The notes: generated by a model from the sequence alone, not told the origin. A stretch of DNA of 64,000 nucleotides from Candidatus Zhuqueibacterota bacterium (GCA_014728115.1 WJME01000036.1:1-64000); one strand, 5' to 3'; shown: positions 1-10,024, numbered from the stretch's first letter. Numbers and translations are program-made.

Positions 1-145
1 GTCTAAACGACAACCTCTACCGATGCCTTGATAGAATTATTAAAATCACCTCTCGTTATTGTTGAAAAAAGATAAGGCGAGAAGCGATTAAAATAAAATT
101 CATGAGCTATGAGGCTCGATTGCAACAGGCTTATTTATTCTCTTT

Positions 146-2167
146 ATGGTGTTCGATGTCAATTTGAATATCATGTCGCTGGGCGGACTCGCTCTGGGCA
201 TCGGATTGCTGGTGGACAATTCCATTGTGGTGCTCGAGAACAGCATGCGACTGCGCGAGAGTGATCAGTCCCTTGCAGAGGCAGCGGCACGCGGCGCTGG
301 TGAGGTGGCCATGCCGTTGCTGGCCTCGACCCTGACCACGGTGGCCGTGTTTTTGCCTATTGCGTTTGTCGAGGGGGTGGCCGGACAACTCTTTCGCGAT
401 CAGGCCCTGGCCGTGACGTTTTCTCTGCTTGCATCCCTGGTTGTGTCGCTGACCCTGCTGCCCATGCTCATCGCTCGTTCTGTGCCGCAACCCGTGACCC
501 GAACAAACCGGCCGAGCGGGACCAGACCCTCACGGCTGCGTCGTATCATAACCTGGCCCTGGCGCCAGATGTCGCAGGGCGTCAAATGGGGGGGACGGGC
601 CGTCAGGCGTGCCGTTCGTCCGGTATTCGGATTTTCGGACCGGCTGTTGCAGAGGATTCAACGGATTTATGAATCGCAACTGGACAAAAATCTCATGCAT
701 TCAAGCCGTACACTCTTTGTCGGTGCCGGGTTGTTCCTCCTGACTCTGGCACTGGCACTGTGGTTGCGTTACGAGTTTATGCCACAGATGCCGGCACAGC
801 AGCTGGTCATGGATATTCGTCTGCCCGAGGGCACGGCATTCCATTCTGTCAGCGAGACGGCTGCTACTGTGGAGGCCTGGCTGGCATCGCAACCCGAGAT
901 CGAGTTTGTTTTTTCCCAGGTGGGCTGGGCCCGGCATGGCTCAGAGATGGCGCGCAGCGATCAGGCCATCGAACAAATCCATCTTATTGCCCAGCCTGAA
1001 CAATCGGTTCCCGGCACCATCGAACGATTACAGCATGAACTGGAGCAACATCTCGTACTGCCGGCCGGCAGCGAGTATACGTTTAATGCCAGTGAAGGGG
1101 TGGTACAGCAGCTGCTCGATCTGGATGAGGGCGATATCCGCATCGAACTTTGCGGTGAGGATCTGCAAACGCTGAGCGATCTGGCAGATGATCTGCGACG
1201 CCTGGTGGAGCGAATTCCGGGGATCGAACATGTCTGGAGCGATATCAAAGCCGGTGCGCCCGAGATCAGGCTGCAGATCGACAGGGATATGGCAGGACGT
1301 CTGGGACTCTCGGCACAGGCGATTGCAGATTATATCCGTACCTCCATTCAAGGTGTGGTGGCGACCGAGCTGCAGGAATTCGACAAAAAGATCGGCATCC
1401 GTCTGAAACCCGCGTTCAGCGAAGCGGATCTTGGTTCGCTGTTCAGACAACAGATTCGTCCGGGTGTGGCAATCGGGAGCCTGGTGCGGGTAGACCAGGG
1501 GCGGTCTTTGATGCAGATCTTGCGCCAGAACCAGGCCCGTACGGTCACCCTGTTTGCCAATGTCGGGGAGCGCAATGTGGGGACAGTTGTCAATGAGATA
1601 CGACAACACGCTGCTGGTTTGGCCCTGCCCGGTGGCTATGAAATGCATGTGGGAGGCATGAGGGAAGAGATGAATCGCTCCTTTAACAGCCTGGCCATGG
1701 CCCTGGTTTTGGCTCTGGCGCTGGTCTATATGATTCTGGCAGCGCAGTTTGAATCGTTCCGGCATCCGTTTGTCATTCTCTTGTCCGTACCCATGGCCTG
1801 GATCGGCGTGATCTGGCTCTTGTGGATCACCTCCACCTCGGTGAATGTGCTGTCGCTCATCGGCGTCATCGTGCTCACCGGAATCGCGGTCAATGACGCC
1901 ATCATCAAGATCAGCTTTATCAACCAGCTGCGGGGTGAAGGCATGGACCTGGTGCCGGCCATCCATCAGGCCGGCAGGATGCGTATGCGTCCCATCCTCA
2001 TGACCACCCTCACCACGATACTGGGATTGCTTCCCCTGGCCCTGGCATTGGGTCCGGGGGCTGACATGGGCCGGCCTCTGGCTATCGCCATCATCGGTGG
2101 ATTGGTTACCTCGACCTGGCTGACGCTGTTTGTGGTGCCGGTGATTTATTATGTTCTGGAAAAGTGA
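146..2167 (+). CDS. RND family efflux transporter permease (AcrB/MdtC-like), 5'-truncated (about C-terminal two thirds)
   Basis: Begins at the TM4 motif LNIMSLGGLALGIGLLVDNSIVVLEN; conserved C-terminal RND blocks (YMILAAQFESFRHPFVILLSVP, MRMRPILMTTLTTILGLLPLAL); in-frame homology upstream reaches only SIATGLFILFMVFDV before a TGA at 110-112. Confidence 0.9.
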   Translation: MVFDVNLNIMSLGGLALGIGLLVDNSIVVLENSMRLRESDQSLAEAAARGAGEVAMPLLASTLTTVAVFLPIAFVEGVAGQLFRDQALAVTFSLLASLVVSLTLLPMLIARSVPQPVTRTNRPSGTRPSRLRRIITWPWRQMSQGVKWGGRAVRRAVRPVFGFSDRLLQRIQRIYESQLDKNLMHSSRTLFVGAGLFLLTLALALWLRYEFMPQMPAQQLVMDIRLPEGTAFHSVSETAATVEAWLASQPEIEFVFSQVGWARHGSEMARSDQAIEQIHLIAQPEQSVPGTIERLQHELEQHLVLPAGSEYTFNASEGVVQQLLDLDEGDIRIELCGEDLQTLSDLADDLRRLVERIPGIEHVWSDIKAGAPEIRLQIDRDMAGRLGLSAQAIADYIRTSIQGVVATELQEFDKKIGIRLKPAFSEADLGSLFRQQIRPGVAIGSLVRVDQGRSLMQILRQNQARTVTLFANVGERNVGTVVNEIRQHAAGLALPGGYEMHVGGMREEMNRSFNSLAMALVLALALVYMILAAQFESFRHPFVILLSVPMAWIGVIWLLWITSTSVNVLSLIGVIVLTGIAVNDAIIKISFINQLRGEGMDLVPAIHQAGRMRMRPILMTTLTTILGLLPLALALGPGADMGRPLAIAIIGGLVTSTWLTLFVVPVIYYVLEK

Positions 2168-2239
2168 AAACTGTCGAGTTGTTTAAGAATTATTTTACTT
2201 TATTCTTGTCAAAAATAGATTTTATATATCCTGCAAGAT

Positions 2240-2475
2240 AACCACGGAGGTCACGGAGGAACACAGAGAAAATGTTAACAAGACATTTCTTCTGAATTGT
2301 GTCAAATTTAAGTAATACCAGTTTTCACCAAAGCAAGTAGAAACAGGAAATTTTCGGTTAAAATGAATTGGTGGTGCGATATCCTTATATATCAAGTTTT
2401 TTCTCTGTGCTCTCTTGCTGCTCTGTGGTGAATTCTATTGATCTGTTCTTTGCGGCATTGCGGCTTTGCGTGAGT
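2240..2475. repeat. Inverted pair of dispersed intergenic motifs (ACCACGGAGGTCACGGAGGAACACAGAGAAAA and TTTTCTCTGTGCTCTCTTGCTGCTCTGTGGTGAA) followed by a GCAAAG-type motif
   Basis: Read directly at ~2240-2272, ~2397-2433 and ~2446-2475; opposite-orientation copies of the same CACGGAGG/CACAGAG pattern. Confidence 0.6.
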
Positions 2476-2666
2476 ATTATTAGCGACACTTTTTATTTCG
2501 GACATGCGTGAATCTCTTTGCCAAATAAAAGATGAGAATCACGGCATCCACCCTTGTATGAATTTCATTCTCTGCCTGGGAACTTTTTGGGTGTTAATAC
2601 ATTTTTACTTGAACATCTAGATCTTTATATCTATTTTCCACTGAATCAAATTTCGAGGAGAACGGC

Positions 2667-4166
2667 ATGTACCGTCTGTTAGGGATTCTGTTCATGTGTA
2701 CGATACTTCAGGCACAGGATGTTACGGTGCTTAATCTGGATCAGGCCATCGACATTGCGCTGGAGAGCAGTTATGAAATGAAAAGCTTGCGCCTCAATCT
2801 CACGCGGTCCGAGCAGAATCTCATCGCGGCCAAAGGCCGGTTCAAGACCAATGTCGAGGCTTCCATGCAGGTGCCCAATTGGCAGGAAAATGTCAGCGAG
2901 ATTCCGGTGCCTGGCGAGCTGCCGGTATTCAATACCACCGGCTCGCTCCGCTATCAGGGCATGCTCGATATCATCCAGCCCACGCCCACCGACGGCCGGC
3001 TGACCCTGCGTTCTATGGCTTATCACCGCGATGTCTCAACCTATCGCGCCAGCCTAGAGCAAGAGACCACGCGCAAGGACATGTACGGATCCATCAGCCT
3101 GCGTTACCACCAGCCCCTGTTTACGATCAATCGTCTGAAACTCGGACTCCAGACAGCCAATCTCAGTTACGAACGCACCGAACAGCGCTATCGACGCAGT
3201 CAGCTCGATGTGGTCTATCTGGTGACCCAGACTTTTTTTGAAACTTATCGCGCCAAGCGGCAAAAAGAGATCGCAGAACAGAATCTCAAACAACAACAGG
3301 AACTGTTCGATCTGGCCACGAAAAAGTATCAGGCCGGACTCATTCCCGAGGTCGAAGCCCTGCAGATGGAGGTGGATCTGGCTGAAGCGAAAAACGAACT
3401 GCTTTCGGCCGAGGGACGGATGGCGCGGTCGCAGGATGCATTCAAGCAACAGATCGGGCTCGCCTTGTCCGACCATATCGATGTGACCACCGATATTTCT
3501 TATGAACGTATCGAGGTGGATCTCAACCGTGCCCTGGAGCTGGCATTGCAGAACCGCACGGAAATCCGTGAGGCCAAAATCGACCTGGAACTGGCACAGA
3601 TCGATGTCAAGGAAGCCGATGCCCAGTCAGAGATCCGCGGCGATCTGAATCTGTTCTATGACCTCACCGGTGTCAGCGACCCTACCCTGCCCGGCAGTGC
3701 ATCGGTAAACTCGTTATGGACCTCCATGACCGATGACATGCAGCGACGGCCCAACAACCGCGGTGTGGTGTTTACGCTTTCGGTGCCCATATGGGACTGG
3801 GGCGTGAATGCAGCACAGGTGCAGGCTGCGCAAGCCAGTTTGCAGAACAGCGAACTGGATCTGGAAGAACAAAAAAAGACCATTCGCCGTCAAGTGCGCG
3901 ATGTGGTGGCCAGTCTGCGGGAAACAGAGAACCGGCTGCAGGTGCTGGACAAGAACCAGCAGGTGGCACAGCGGGCGTTCCAGATTTCGGTAGAGCGGTT
4001 CAATAACGGTGATATTACCAGCCAGGAACTGGCCCTGGACCGCAACCGCTATACCCAGGCCCAGACCTCGTTCCTCGATGCCTATATCGCCTATCGTCTG
4101 GCTCTGGCCGACCTCAAACGCAAGACCATGTGGGATTTTGAGAACGACCGGTCTGTGGTAAAATAG
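2667..4166 (+). CDS. TolC family outer membrane efflux protein
   Basis: Signal peptide; LDQAIDIALESSYEMKSLRLNL start and long coiled-coil repeats typical of OEP/TolC; downstream of the RND gene. Confidence 0.9.
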   Translation: MYRLLGILFMCTILQAQDVTVLNLDQAIDIALESSYEMKSLRLNLTRSEQNLIAAKGRFKTNVEASMQVPNWQENVSEIPVPGELPVFNTTGSLRYQGMLDIIQPTPTDGRLTLRSMAYHRDVSTYRASLEQETTRKDMYGSISLRYHQPLFTINRLKLGLQTANLSYERTEQRYRRSQLDVVYLVTQTFFETYRAKRQKEIAEQNLKQQQELFDLATKKYQAGLIPEVEALQMEVDLAEAKNELLSAEGRMARSQDAFKQQIGLALSDHIDVTTDISYERIEVDLNRALELALQNRTEIREAKIDLELAQIDVKEADAQSEIRGDLNLFYDLTGVSDPTLPGSASVNSLWTSMTDDMQRRPNNRGVVFTLSVPIWDWGVNAAQVQAAQASLQNSELDLEEQKKTIRRQVRDVVASLRETENRLQVLDKNQQVAQRAFQISVERFNNGDITSQELALDRNRYTQAQTSFLDAYIAYRLALADLKRKTMWDFENDRSVVK

Positions 4167-4194
4167 CATTTTAATATATTCGATTTCTGTGGGC

Positions 4195-4420
4195 GTGTCA
4201 TCCCTGCGGACCAGGCTGTCGCATATTGCCGACCGGCCGTCATCCCTGCGGACGCAGGGATCCATAGCTGCGGACGAAAGAAGAGTGTGATACGTCATCC
4301 GGCTATATTGCGAAGGACAGACTCTGGTTATTTACAATCCAGAGCGTTTGCACACCTCATACTCGACTCATTTCATGCGGTTTTCCCCAGCTCTGGATTC
4401 CTGCTTTCGCAGGAATGACG
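4195..4420. repeat. REP-like palindromic elements in inverted orientation
   Basis: CGTCATCCCTGCGGACGCAGGGATCCA at 4238-4264 and its imperfect reverse complement TGGATTCCTGCTTTCGCAGGAATGACG at 4394-4420; partial copy GTCATCCCTGCGGA near 4196-4210. Confidence 0.7.
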
Positions 4421-4539
4421 CTCTGCTGCTATTCGGCAACAGACTGTTTCGCCGGAATGACGCTCTGCTGCTATTCGACAACAGACTGTTTCGCCGGAAT
4501 GACGCTCGGTGACTATTCTGCAACAGACTATCGCTCAGA
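4414..4539 (+). repeat. 42-bp tandem repeat, about 3 units
   Basis: AATGACGCTCTGCTGCTATTCGGCAACAGACTGTTTCGCCGG at 4414-4455, near identical at 4456-4497, degenerate third copy 4498-4539. Confidence 0.85.
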
Positions 4540-4630
4540 AACGGCGTTCGGTCTTTGTTCTTTTGTGAATTTTTTCAGGCTGATCATGGTTGTACCAGGA
4601 GATTGAACGAGATTACGATTTGGATAAGGG

Positions 4631-5248
4631 ATGATGAATAGATTGTTAGTCAAAATTTACGATCGGTTGCTGGAACCCTTGCTTTATTCCTCCAAACGCC
4701 GGGCTGCGGTCTGGCTCAGGGAAACCCAGGCGAACAGGGTGCTGGATCTGTGCAGCGGTACGGGCGCACAGGTGAGAATCCTGCGGCAGCGCAATATGGA
4801 GGCCGTGGGTGTGGATATCGACACGAATATGGTCACACACGCCTTTACTGCCAATGGAGCACCGGTGATTCAAGGCGATGCCGGGTTATTGCCATTGGCC
4901 GATGATTCTGTCGAGGCGGTGGTGATTTTCTATGCGCTGCATGATAAGAATCCGCACTTGAGAGCTCGGATGATGTCTGAATCACGCCGGGTGCTATCAA
5001 AAGAGGGACGATTGGTTATTCTGGAATTTGAAAAGGCCTGGAATACGGTGTCGCGGTTAGCCACAGGATTTACATGGCTTATCGAGCGGCTGGCCGGATT
5101 CGAGCATGCCCGCAACAGCAAGGCCTTTGCCCGTGACGGCGGGTTAAAGGGCTTTATGCAACGTCACGGGCTGGTCGAGTTACGACGGCATGATATCGAG
5201 ATGGGCAATTCGGCAATGGTGTTGTGCAAATTCGCGGATAAAGGATAA
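4631..5248 (+). CDS. SAM-dependent methyltransferase (class I, UbiE-like)
   Basis: VLDLCSGTGAQVRIL motif I, GVDIDTNMV, LPLADDSVEAVVIFYALH. Confidence 0.85.
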   Translation: MMNRLLVKIYDRLLEPLLYSSKRRAAVWLRETQANRVLDLCSGTGAQVRILRQRNMEAVGVDIDTNMVTHAFTANGAPVIQGDAGLLPLADDSVEAVVIFYALHDKNPHLRARMMSESRRVLSKEGRLVILEFEKAWNTVSRLATGFTWLIERLAGFEHARNSKAFARDGGLKGFMQRHGLVELRRHDIEMGNSAMVLCKFADKG

Positions 5249-5329
5249 CGGTTACACTCTCAGCTGCTGGCATGCTCCATCAGGCCTTTACCCTCAATTC
5301 TTAATTCAAAATTCTACATTGACCTCGCT

Positions 5330-6433
5330 CTATGCTCCTGCTACCTCTTTGGCCATGGATTCGCGTTTTGCCTCCAGTGCCTGCATGAGCGATTCATAAG
5401 AATCTGCGAATTTTTGCACGCCTTCACTGAGCAATTCATCGGTGACCTGTTCCATGCTGATGCCCAGGGATTCCAGTTTTTGCAGCTGTTTTTCTGCCTG
5501 CAGGGTGTCTTGGCTCAGTGTCATATTCACCTTGCCATGATCGTTGAATTTTTCCAGCGTATCCGGGGGCAGGGTATTCACCGTGTGGGGACCGATGAGC
5601 TGGTCCACATAGAGTGTATCAGGATAAGCATCATTTTTGGTACTCGTACTGGCCCAGAGAACGCGCTGCACGCGGGCCCCTTTGTTTTCCAGCATTTCCC
5701 ATTCTTTATTGTCAAACACATCTTGAAAGATCGTATACGCTGCTTTCGAGTTGGCGATGGCGATTTTGCCCTGCAGATCCTGGTTACCTGCTTTTTCCAG
5801 CAAGGCATCGACCTTAGAATCGACGCGACTTACGAAAAAAGATGCCACGGAGGCCACCTTGTGAAGGGGTAAGCCGTTGCGGTCCATTCTTTCCAGTCCG
5901 TCGCGAAACGCCCGGGTTACCTTTTTATAGCTTTCCAGGCTGAAAATCAACGTCACATTGACATTGATTCCCTGGCCAATGAGCTCGGTGATGGCAGGAT
6001 ACCCTTCCTCTGTAGCCGGTACCTTGATCATGGCATTCGGTCTGTCGATTTTTGCCCATAGCCGTTCTGCTTCTTGAATGGTTTTTTTTGTATTGTGAGC
6101 CAGATTGGGATTGACCTCAAAGCTGACATGACCATCTTTGCCCTTGGTCTTGTCAAAAACTGGATAAAAGAGGTCAGCCGCATCCTGGATATCCTTAATA
6201 GCCAGCGCTTCAAATATTTTTTCAAAAGACATTTGCTTTTTTATCAAGGCTTTGATATCTTGATCATAAGCCGTGCCCTGAAGGGCTTTTTCAAAAATCG
6301 TGGGGTTGCTGGTCAACCCGCCCAATCCCTCATCGATAAGGGATTCGAGTTCTCCGGAACGAACGAACTCGCGTTCGATATAATCGAGCCAAATGGACTG
6401 ACCCAGTTCTCTGATTTTAACCATTTTAGACAT
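5330..6433 (-). CDS. tal: Transaldolase
   Basis: SIWLDYIEREFVRSGELESLIDEGLGGLTSNPTIFEKAL; AMIKVPATEEGYPAI; VNVTLIFSLESY. Confidence 0.93.
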   Translation of the reverse strand: MSKMVKIRELGQSIWLDYIEREFVRSGELESLIDEGLGGLTSNPTIFEKALQGTAYDQDIKALIKKQMSFEKIFEALAIKDIQDAADLFYPVFDKTKGKDGHVSFEVNPNLAHNTKKTIQEAERLWAKIDRPNAMIKVPATEEGYPAITELIGQGINVNVTLIFSLESYKKVTRAFRDGLERMDRNGLPLHKVASVASFFVSRVDSKVDALLEKAGNQDLQGKIAIANSKAAYTIFQDVFDNKEWEMLENKGARVQRVLWASTSTKNDAYPDTLYVDQLIGPHTVNTLPPDTLEKFNDHGKVNMTLSQDTLQAEKQLQKLESLGISMEQVTDELLSEGVQKFADSYESLMQALEAKRESMAKEVAGA

Positions 6434-6526
6434 GGAAATCCTCCGCCATTCTATTTTGTTTAGTCAATAAACGTAACAACATTTTTTCCTATTCTATTTT
6501 ATAAAAGTGAGAAAAAAGGAGCCATT

Positions 6527-7939
6527 ATGTCCTCTCATCTCAGTTTTTTCGAGCAGGTAAACCGATATTTTGAGCAGGCAGCCAGTTATTTGAAAATCGA
6601 GCCTGGACTCCTCCAGCAAATCAAGTCCTGTAACAGTGTTTATCGCATCAGTTTTCCTTTGCGCCGGGATGATGGTTCGATGCAGGTCATTCACGCGTGG
6701 CGGGCAGAACACAGTCACCACAAGACACCAGCCAAGGGGGGGATCCGATATGCCATGAGCGTGAACGAAGACGAGGTGATGGCTCTGGCGGCACTGATGA
6801 CGTACAAGTGCGCTGTGGTAAATGTACCGTATGGCGGGGGAAAAGGCGGCGTAAAGATCGATACACGCGAATACAGCATTCCCGAGATCGAACGGATCAC
6901 CAGACGCTATACATTCGAGCTGGTTCGCAAAAATTTTATCGGTCCGGGCATCGATGTGCCGGCACCCGATTATGGCACCAGCAAGAGAGAAATGGCCTGG
7001 ATCGTGGATACCTATCGCTCACTGGGTCCCAATGATCTTTCTGCTGAAGCCTGTGTTACCGGCAAGCCGGTCACGCAGGGCGGAGTGGCAGGCCGAACCG
7101 AAGCCACCGGCCGGGGATGTTTTTTCGGAATCAGGGAGGCCGTTTCGGTCAAGGAAGATATGAAAAAGCTGGGATTGGATACCGGGCTCGATGGCAAAAA
7201 AGTGATTGTTCAGGGACTTGGGAACGTGGGGTATCATGCTGCTAAATTTTTGCATGATGAAGGAGCGATGATCGTTGCGGTCTCTGAGATCGAGGGCACG
7301 CTTTATGATGAGAGCGGACTCGATTTTGAAAAGCTCATTTCATATCGTACAGAGACCGGCTCGATCAAGGATTTTCCGGGCGCCAAGAGTATGGATGACC
7401 CATCTGTTGCCCTGACACTGCCATGTGATATTCTCGTTCCCGCAGCACTGGAAAACCAAATCACCATAGAAAATGCCGATCAAATTCAGGCCAAGATCGT
7501 GGCCGAAGCAGCCAATGGTCCGGTCACTGCCGATGCCACGCAAAAGTTGCACGAGCGGGGTGTGATGATCTTGCCCGATATCTATCTCAATGCCGGTGGG
7601 GTCACGGTCTCTTATTTCGAGTGGCTGCGCAATCTGCAGCATGCCAAGCTGGGTCTCATGGATAAACGTTTTGAGGAAAATACCAATACCAAAATCCTGC
7701 AAACCGTAGAGAATGCATTGGGAAAGAAATTCGACCCCAAGGTCATCGCCAAGGTAGCGCAAGGAGCCGATGAGATCGACCTGGTCAATTCCGGACTGGA
7801 AGAGACCATGGTAGTGGCCTATCAGGAAATCCGGGAGATTCAAAAAAGTCACAAGAATGTCGATCTGAGAACCGCGGCATTTATCAGTGCCATCTCTAAA
7901 ATCGCGGTCGACTATGAAGAGCTGGGGATTTTTCCGTGA
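6527..7939 (+). CDS. Glu/Leu/Phe/Val dehydrogenase (glutamate dehydrogenase)
   Basis: HHKTPAKGGIRYA, NVPYGGGKGGVKID, VQGLGNVGYHAAKFL, AEAANGPVT. Confidence 0.93.
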   Translation: MSSHLSFFEQVNRYFEQAASYLKIEPGLLQQIKSCNSVYRISFPLRRDDGSMQVIHAWRAEHSHHKTPAKGGIRYAMSVNEDEVMALAALMTYKCAVVNVPYGGGKGGVKIDTREYSIPEIERITRRYTFELVRKNFIGPGIDVPAPDYGTSKREMAWIVDTYRSLGPNDLSAEACVTGKPVTQGGVAGRTEATGRGCFFGIREAVSVKEDMKKLGLDTGLDGKKVIVQGLGNVGYHAAKFLHDEGAMIVAVSEIEGTLYDESGLDFEKLISYRTETGSIKDFPGAKSMDDPSVALTLPCDILVPAALENQITIENADQIQAKIVAEAANGPVTADATQKLHERGVMILPDIYLNAGGVTVSYFEWLRNLQHAKLGLMDKRFEENTNTKILQTVENALGKKFDPKVIAKVAQGADEIDLVNSGLEETMVVAYQEIREIQKSHKNVDLRTAAFISAISKIAVDYEELGIFP

Positions 7940-7994
7940 TCTCGGCCAACAGAAAGGAGGCAGAGCAAGAATAAGAGTATGCTGTACACTCGGT

Positions 7995-8639
7995 TTACTC
8001 GAATTGCCAGCATACATATTTGATGACTCTGTCTTTTGCCAGATGGCGTTTTTCATAGGTCGTTTGTACAGTGAGCAACGGATCATTGACAGATTGGGAG
8101 TAGAGGTCAGGCATGTTTTTTAAAAGTTTGCACCCATAGTCCTCCAGTGTCTCGAGAGTATACTCGTATAAAAGATCGCTATCGGTTTTCAGATGTACTT
8201 TGCCGTTGGTTTGAAGGATACGCTCATAACCTTTGAGGAACCGCGGGGAACTCAGACGTTTGTTGGCTTTGGATGCCCCGGGCTGTGGATCCGGAAAGGG
8301 CAACCAGATTTCTGATACTTCATCGCGTTTGAAATACGTGTCCACGAATTCGATATGGGTTCGCACAAATCCGACATTTTCCAAACCTTGTTCGAATGCT
8401 GTCTTTGCACCTACCCAGAGGCGGGCGCCTTTTTTATCGATTCCGATAAAGTGACGGTCAGGAAACATTCGTCCCATGGCCAGGCTATACTCTCCGCGAC
8501 CACATGCCAGCTCGAGGGTAATGGGTTTATCTGTAGTGAAAAAATGGGTGTTCCAGTGTCCTTTCATTCCCATGGGATGGGTGCGGGTATTGGGAAACAT
8601 TTCAAATTCGGCAAACTTTTGCAGCTTGTTTTTCGGCAT
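7995..8639 (-). CDS. trmB: tRNA (guanine(46)-N7)-methyltransferase
   Basis: LELACGRGEYSLAMGRMFPDRHFIGIDKKGARLWVGA; EIWLPFPDPQP; start trimmed from the ORF-track M at 8753 to MPKNKLQ at 8639, clear of the upstream gene. Confidence 0.9.
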   Translation of the reverse strand: MPKNKLQKFAEFEMFPNTRTHPMGMKGHWNTHFFTTDKPITLELACGRGEYSLAMGRMFPDRHFIGIDKKGARLWVGAKTAFEQGLENVGFVRTHIEFVDTYFKRDEVSEIWLPFPDPQPGASKANKRLSSPRFLKGYERILQTNGKVHLKTDSDLLYEYTLETLEDYGCKLLKNMPDLYSQSVNDPLLTVQTTYEKRHLAKDRVIKYVCWQFE

Positions 8640-8662
8640 TCCGGGTTCCGTAGATCCTTTAT

Positions 8663-9769
8663 CTATTCCAGGTCGAGACGGTTTACATGGACGCTGCGCT
8701 GCGCAAGCTGTCCGAGAATATAGTTGGCGTGATCGAGATCGCGAGCCAGCCATTCGGGCGGGATGATCCCGGGTTCGGAAAATCCTTTTTCTAGAATCAG
8801 GCGTACAGCTGCGGTACAGGTATATCCGGTCGTGCGGGCCATGGATGAAATACCCAGCATAAAGGTGTCATACAGATCGTACCGGACATTCACCCCTTTG
8901 CCCTTGATCTGTACACGCATGACCGTGATTTCGGGTTCATCCGGTTCCAGTTTCCAGGCTTTGAACAGCAACTTTGATGTCAGATCCATGGGTCTTATGG
9001 GCATGTCATTCACTTCAGTCATCTTTGAACTGAAAAAGCCGCATTGGCTCAGGATCTCCATGAGGCTGCGATGTCCGGGATAACGCAATGTTTTTTCTTT
9101 CATGTTAGGAATATCGACGGTTTCGAGCAATGTGCGCAGGCCATCGGTATTAAAGGCCTCGAGGGTACCCAACGGAGGCAACTCGATCCGTTCGGCTTCG
9201 GAAAGGGCAGGGCGGGTGATGATTTCGCCATTTTCTTTGAGGCGGGCGGGACGCGTATATTCTTCCAGCACATCGCTGGGGGAAAAGGGTGCCTTGTACT
9301 CGAATGGCCATGACCGCTGTACCGGTAGCCCTCCCACATAACAGACAAAAGAATCCACATCCTCGTGATAGGCATGCATTCCCAACAACATGTTACTCAA
9401 TCCCGGCGCCACGCCGCAATCGACAATGGCGGTGACCCCGTTTGCCTTTGCTAATTCCTGTAACTGAAATGGATCCTGTTCGAAAAAGGAGATATCCACT
9501 ATTGGCTTTTTTAAAGTGATCAATTTTTCAAGGGTCGTGAATCCAATACTTCCCGGCAGCGCATTGACCACAAGATCTGCTGCAGCGAGCTCTTGTAGCC
9601 ATCCCTGTCCTGTAACACAGTCCAGACGCATCGAACGAGCAGGTGTCTTGCTTAGCATGTTGAGACGTGCCTGACTCTGATCAATGACAGTGACGTCGTA
9701 TTCTTCTGCGAGATCACGTACAATCGCGTGGCCAACGAGACCTGCGCCTAACACAAATAGATGAGCCAT
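8663..9769 (-). CDS. Saccharopine dehydrogenase family protein
   Basis: N-terminal Rossmann VLGAGLVGHAIVRDLAEEYDVTVID; AIVDCGVAPGLSNMLLG. Confidence 0.88.
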   Translation of the reverse strand: MAHLFVLGAGLVGHAIVRDLAEEYDVTVIDQSQARLNMLSKTPARSMRLDCVTGQGWLQELAAADLVVNALPGSIGFTTLEKLITLKKPIVDISFFEQDPFQLQELAKANGVTAIVDCGVAPGLSNMLLGMHAYHEDVDSFVCYVGGLPVQRSWPFEYKAPFSPSDVLEEYTRPARLKENGEIITRPALSEAERIELPPLGTLEAFNTDGLRTLLETVDIPNMKEKTLRYPGHRSLMEILSQCGFFSSKMTEVNDMPIRPMDLTSKLLFKAWKLEPDEPEITVMRVQIKGKGVNVRYDLYDTFMLGISSMARTTGYTCTAAVRLILEKGFSEPGIIPPEWLARDLDHANYILGQLAQRSVHVNRLDLE

Positions 9770-10024
9770 AATATCCCTGTGTACCGTTTATAGTTTGATT
9801 TCGGTTTATTCAAGGTTGAACTATATTGTTACTCACTCAAAAATAAGAGCTTAGCAGGGGGTGCAAAGAAAAGATTGAATTTAATGGTCGAGTCTGAATG
9901 CCAGGCTCTGTACATGACATGGACACGTTTTCTTTCTCTGCATTTCATCATATCGCCTGCATGAAACCAGTTGTGATTAAAACAGAAAATATAAAGATTT
10001 TGGCAAGGATACAAGGAGTTTTCC

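Noticed and set aside
1-110. IS element end at window start
   Set aside because: Junction is suspicious but no transposase frame or terminal inverted repeat could be recognised in 110 nt.
1028-1966. 312-aa minus-strand ORF inside the RND gene
   Set aside because: Antisense to a clear RND transporter; low-complexity His/Gln/Asp-rich shadow ORF with no recognisable family.
4414-4539. CRISPR-like array
   Set aside because: Repeats are contiguous 42-bp tandem units with no spacers; no cas genes in the window.
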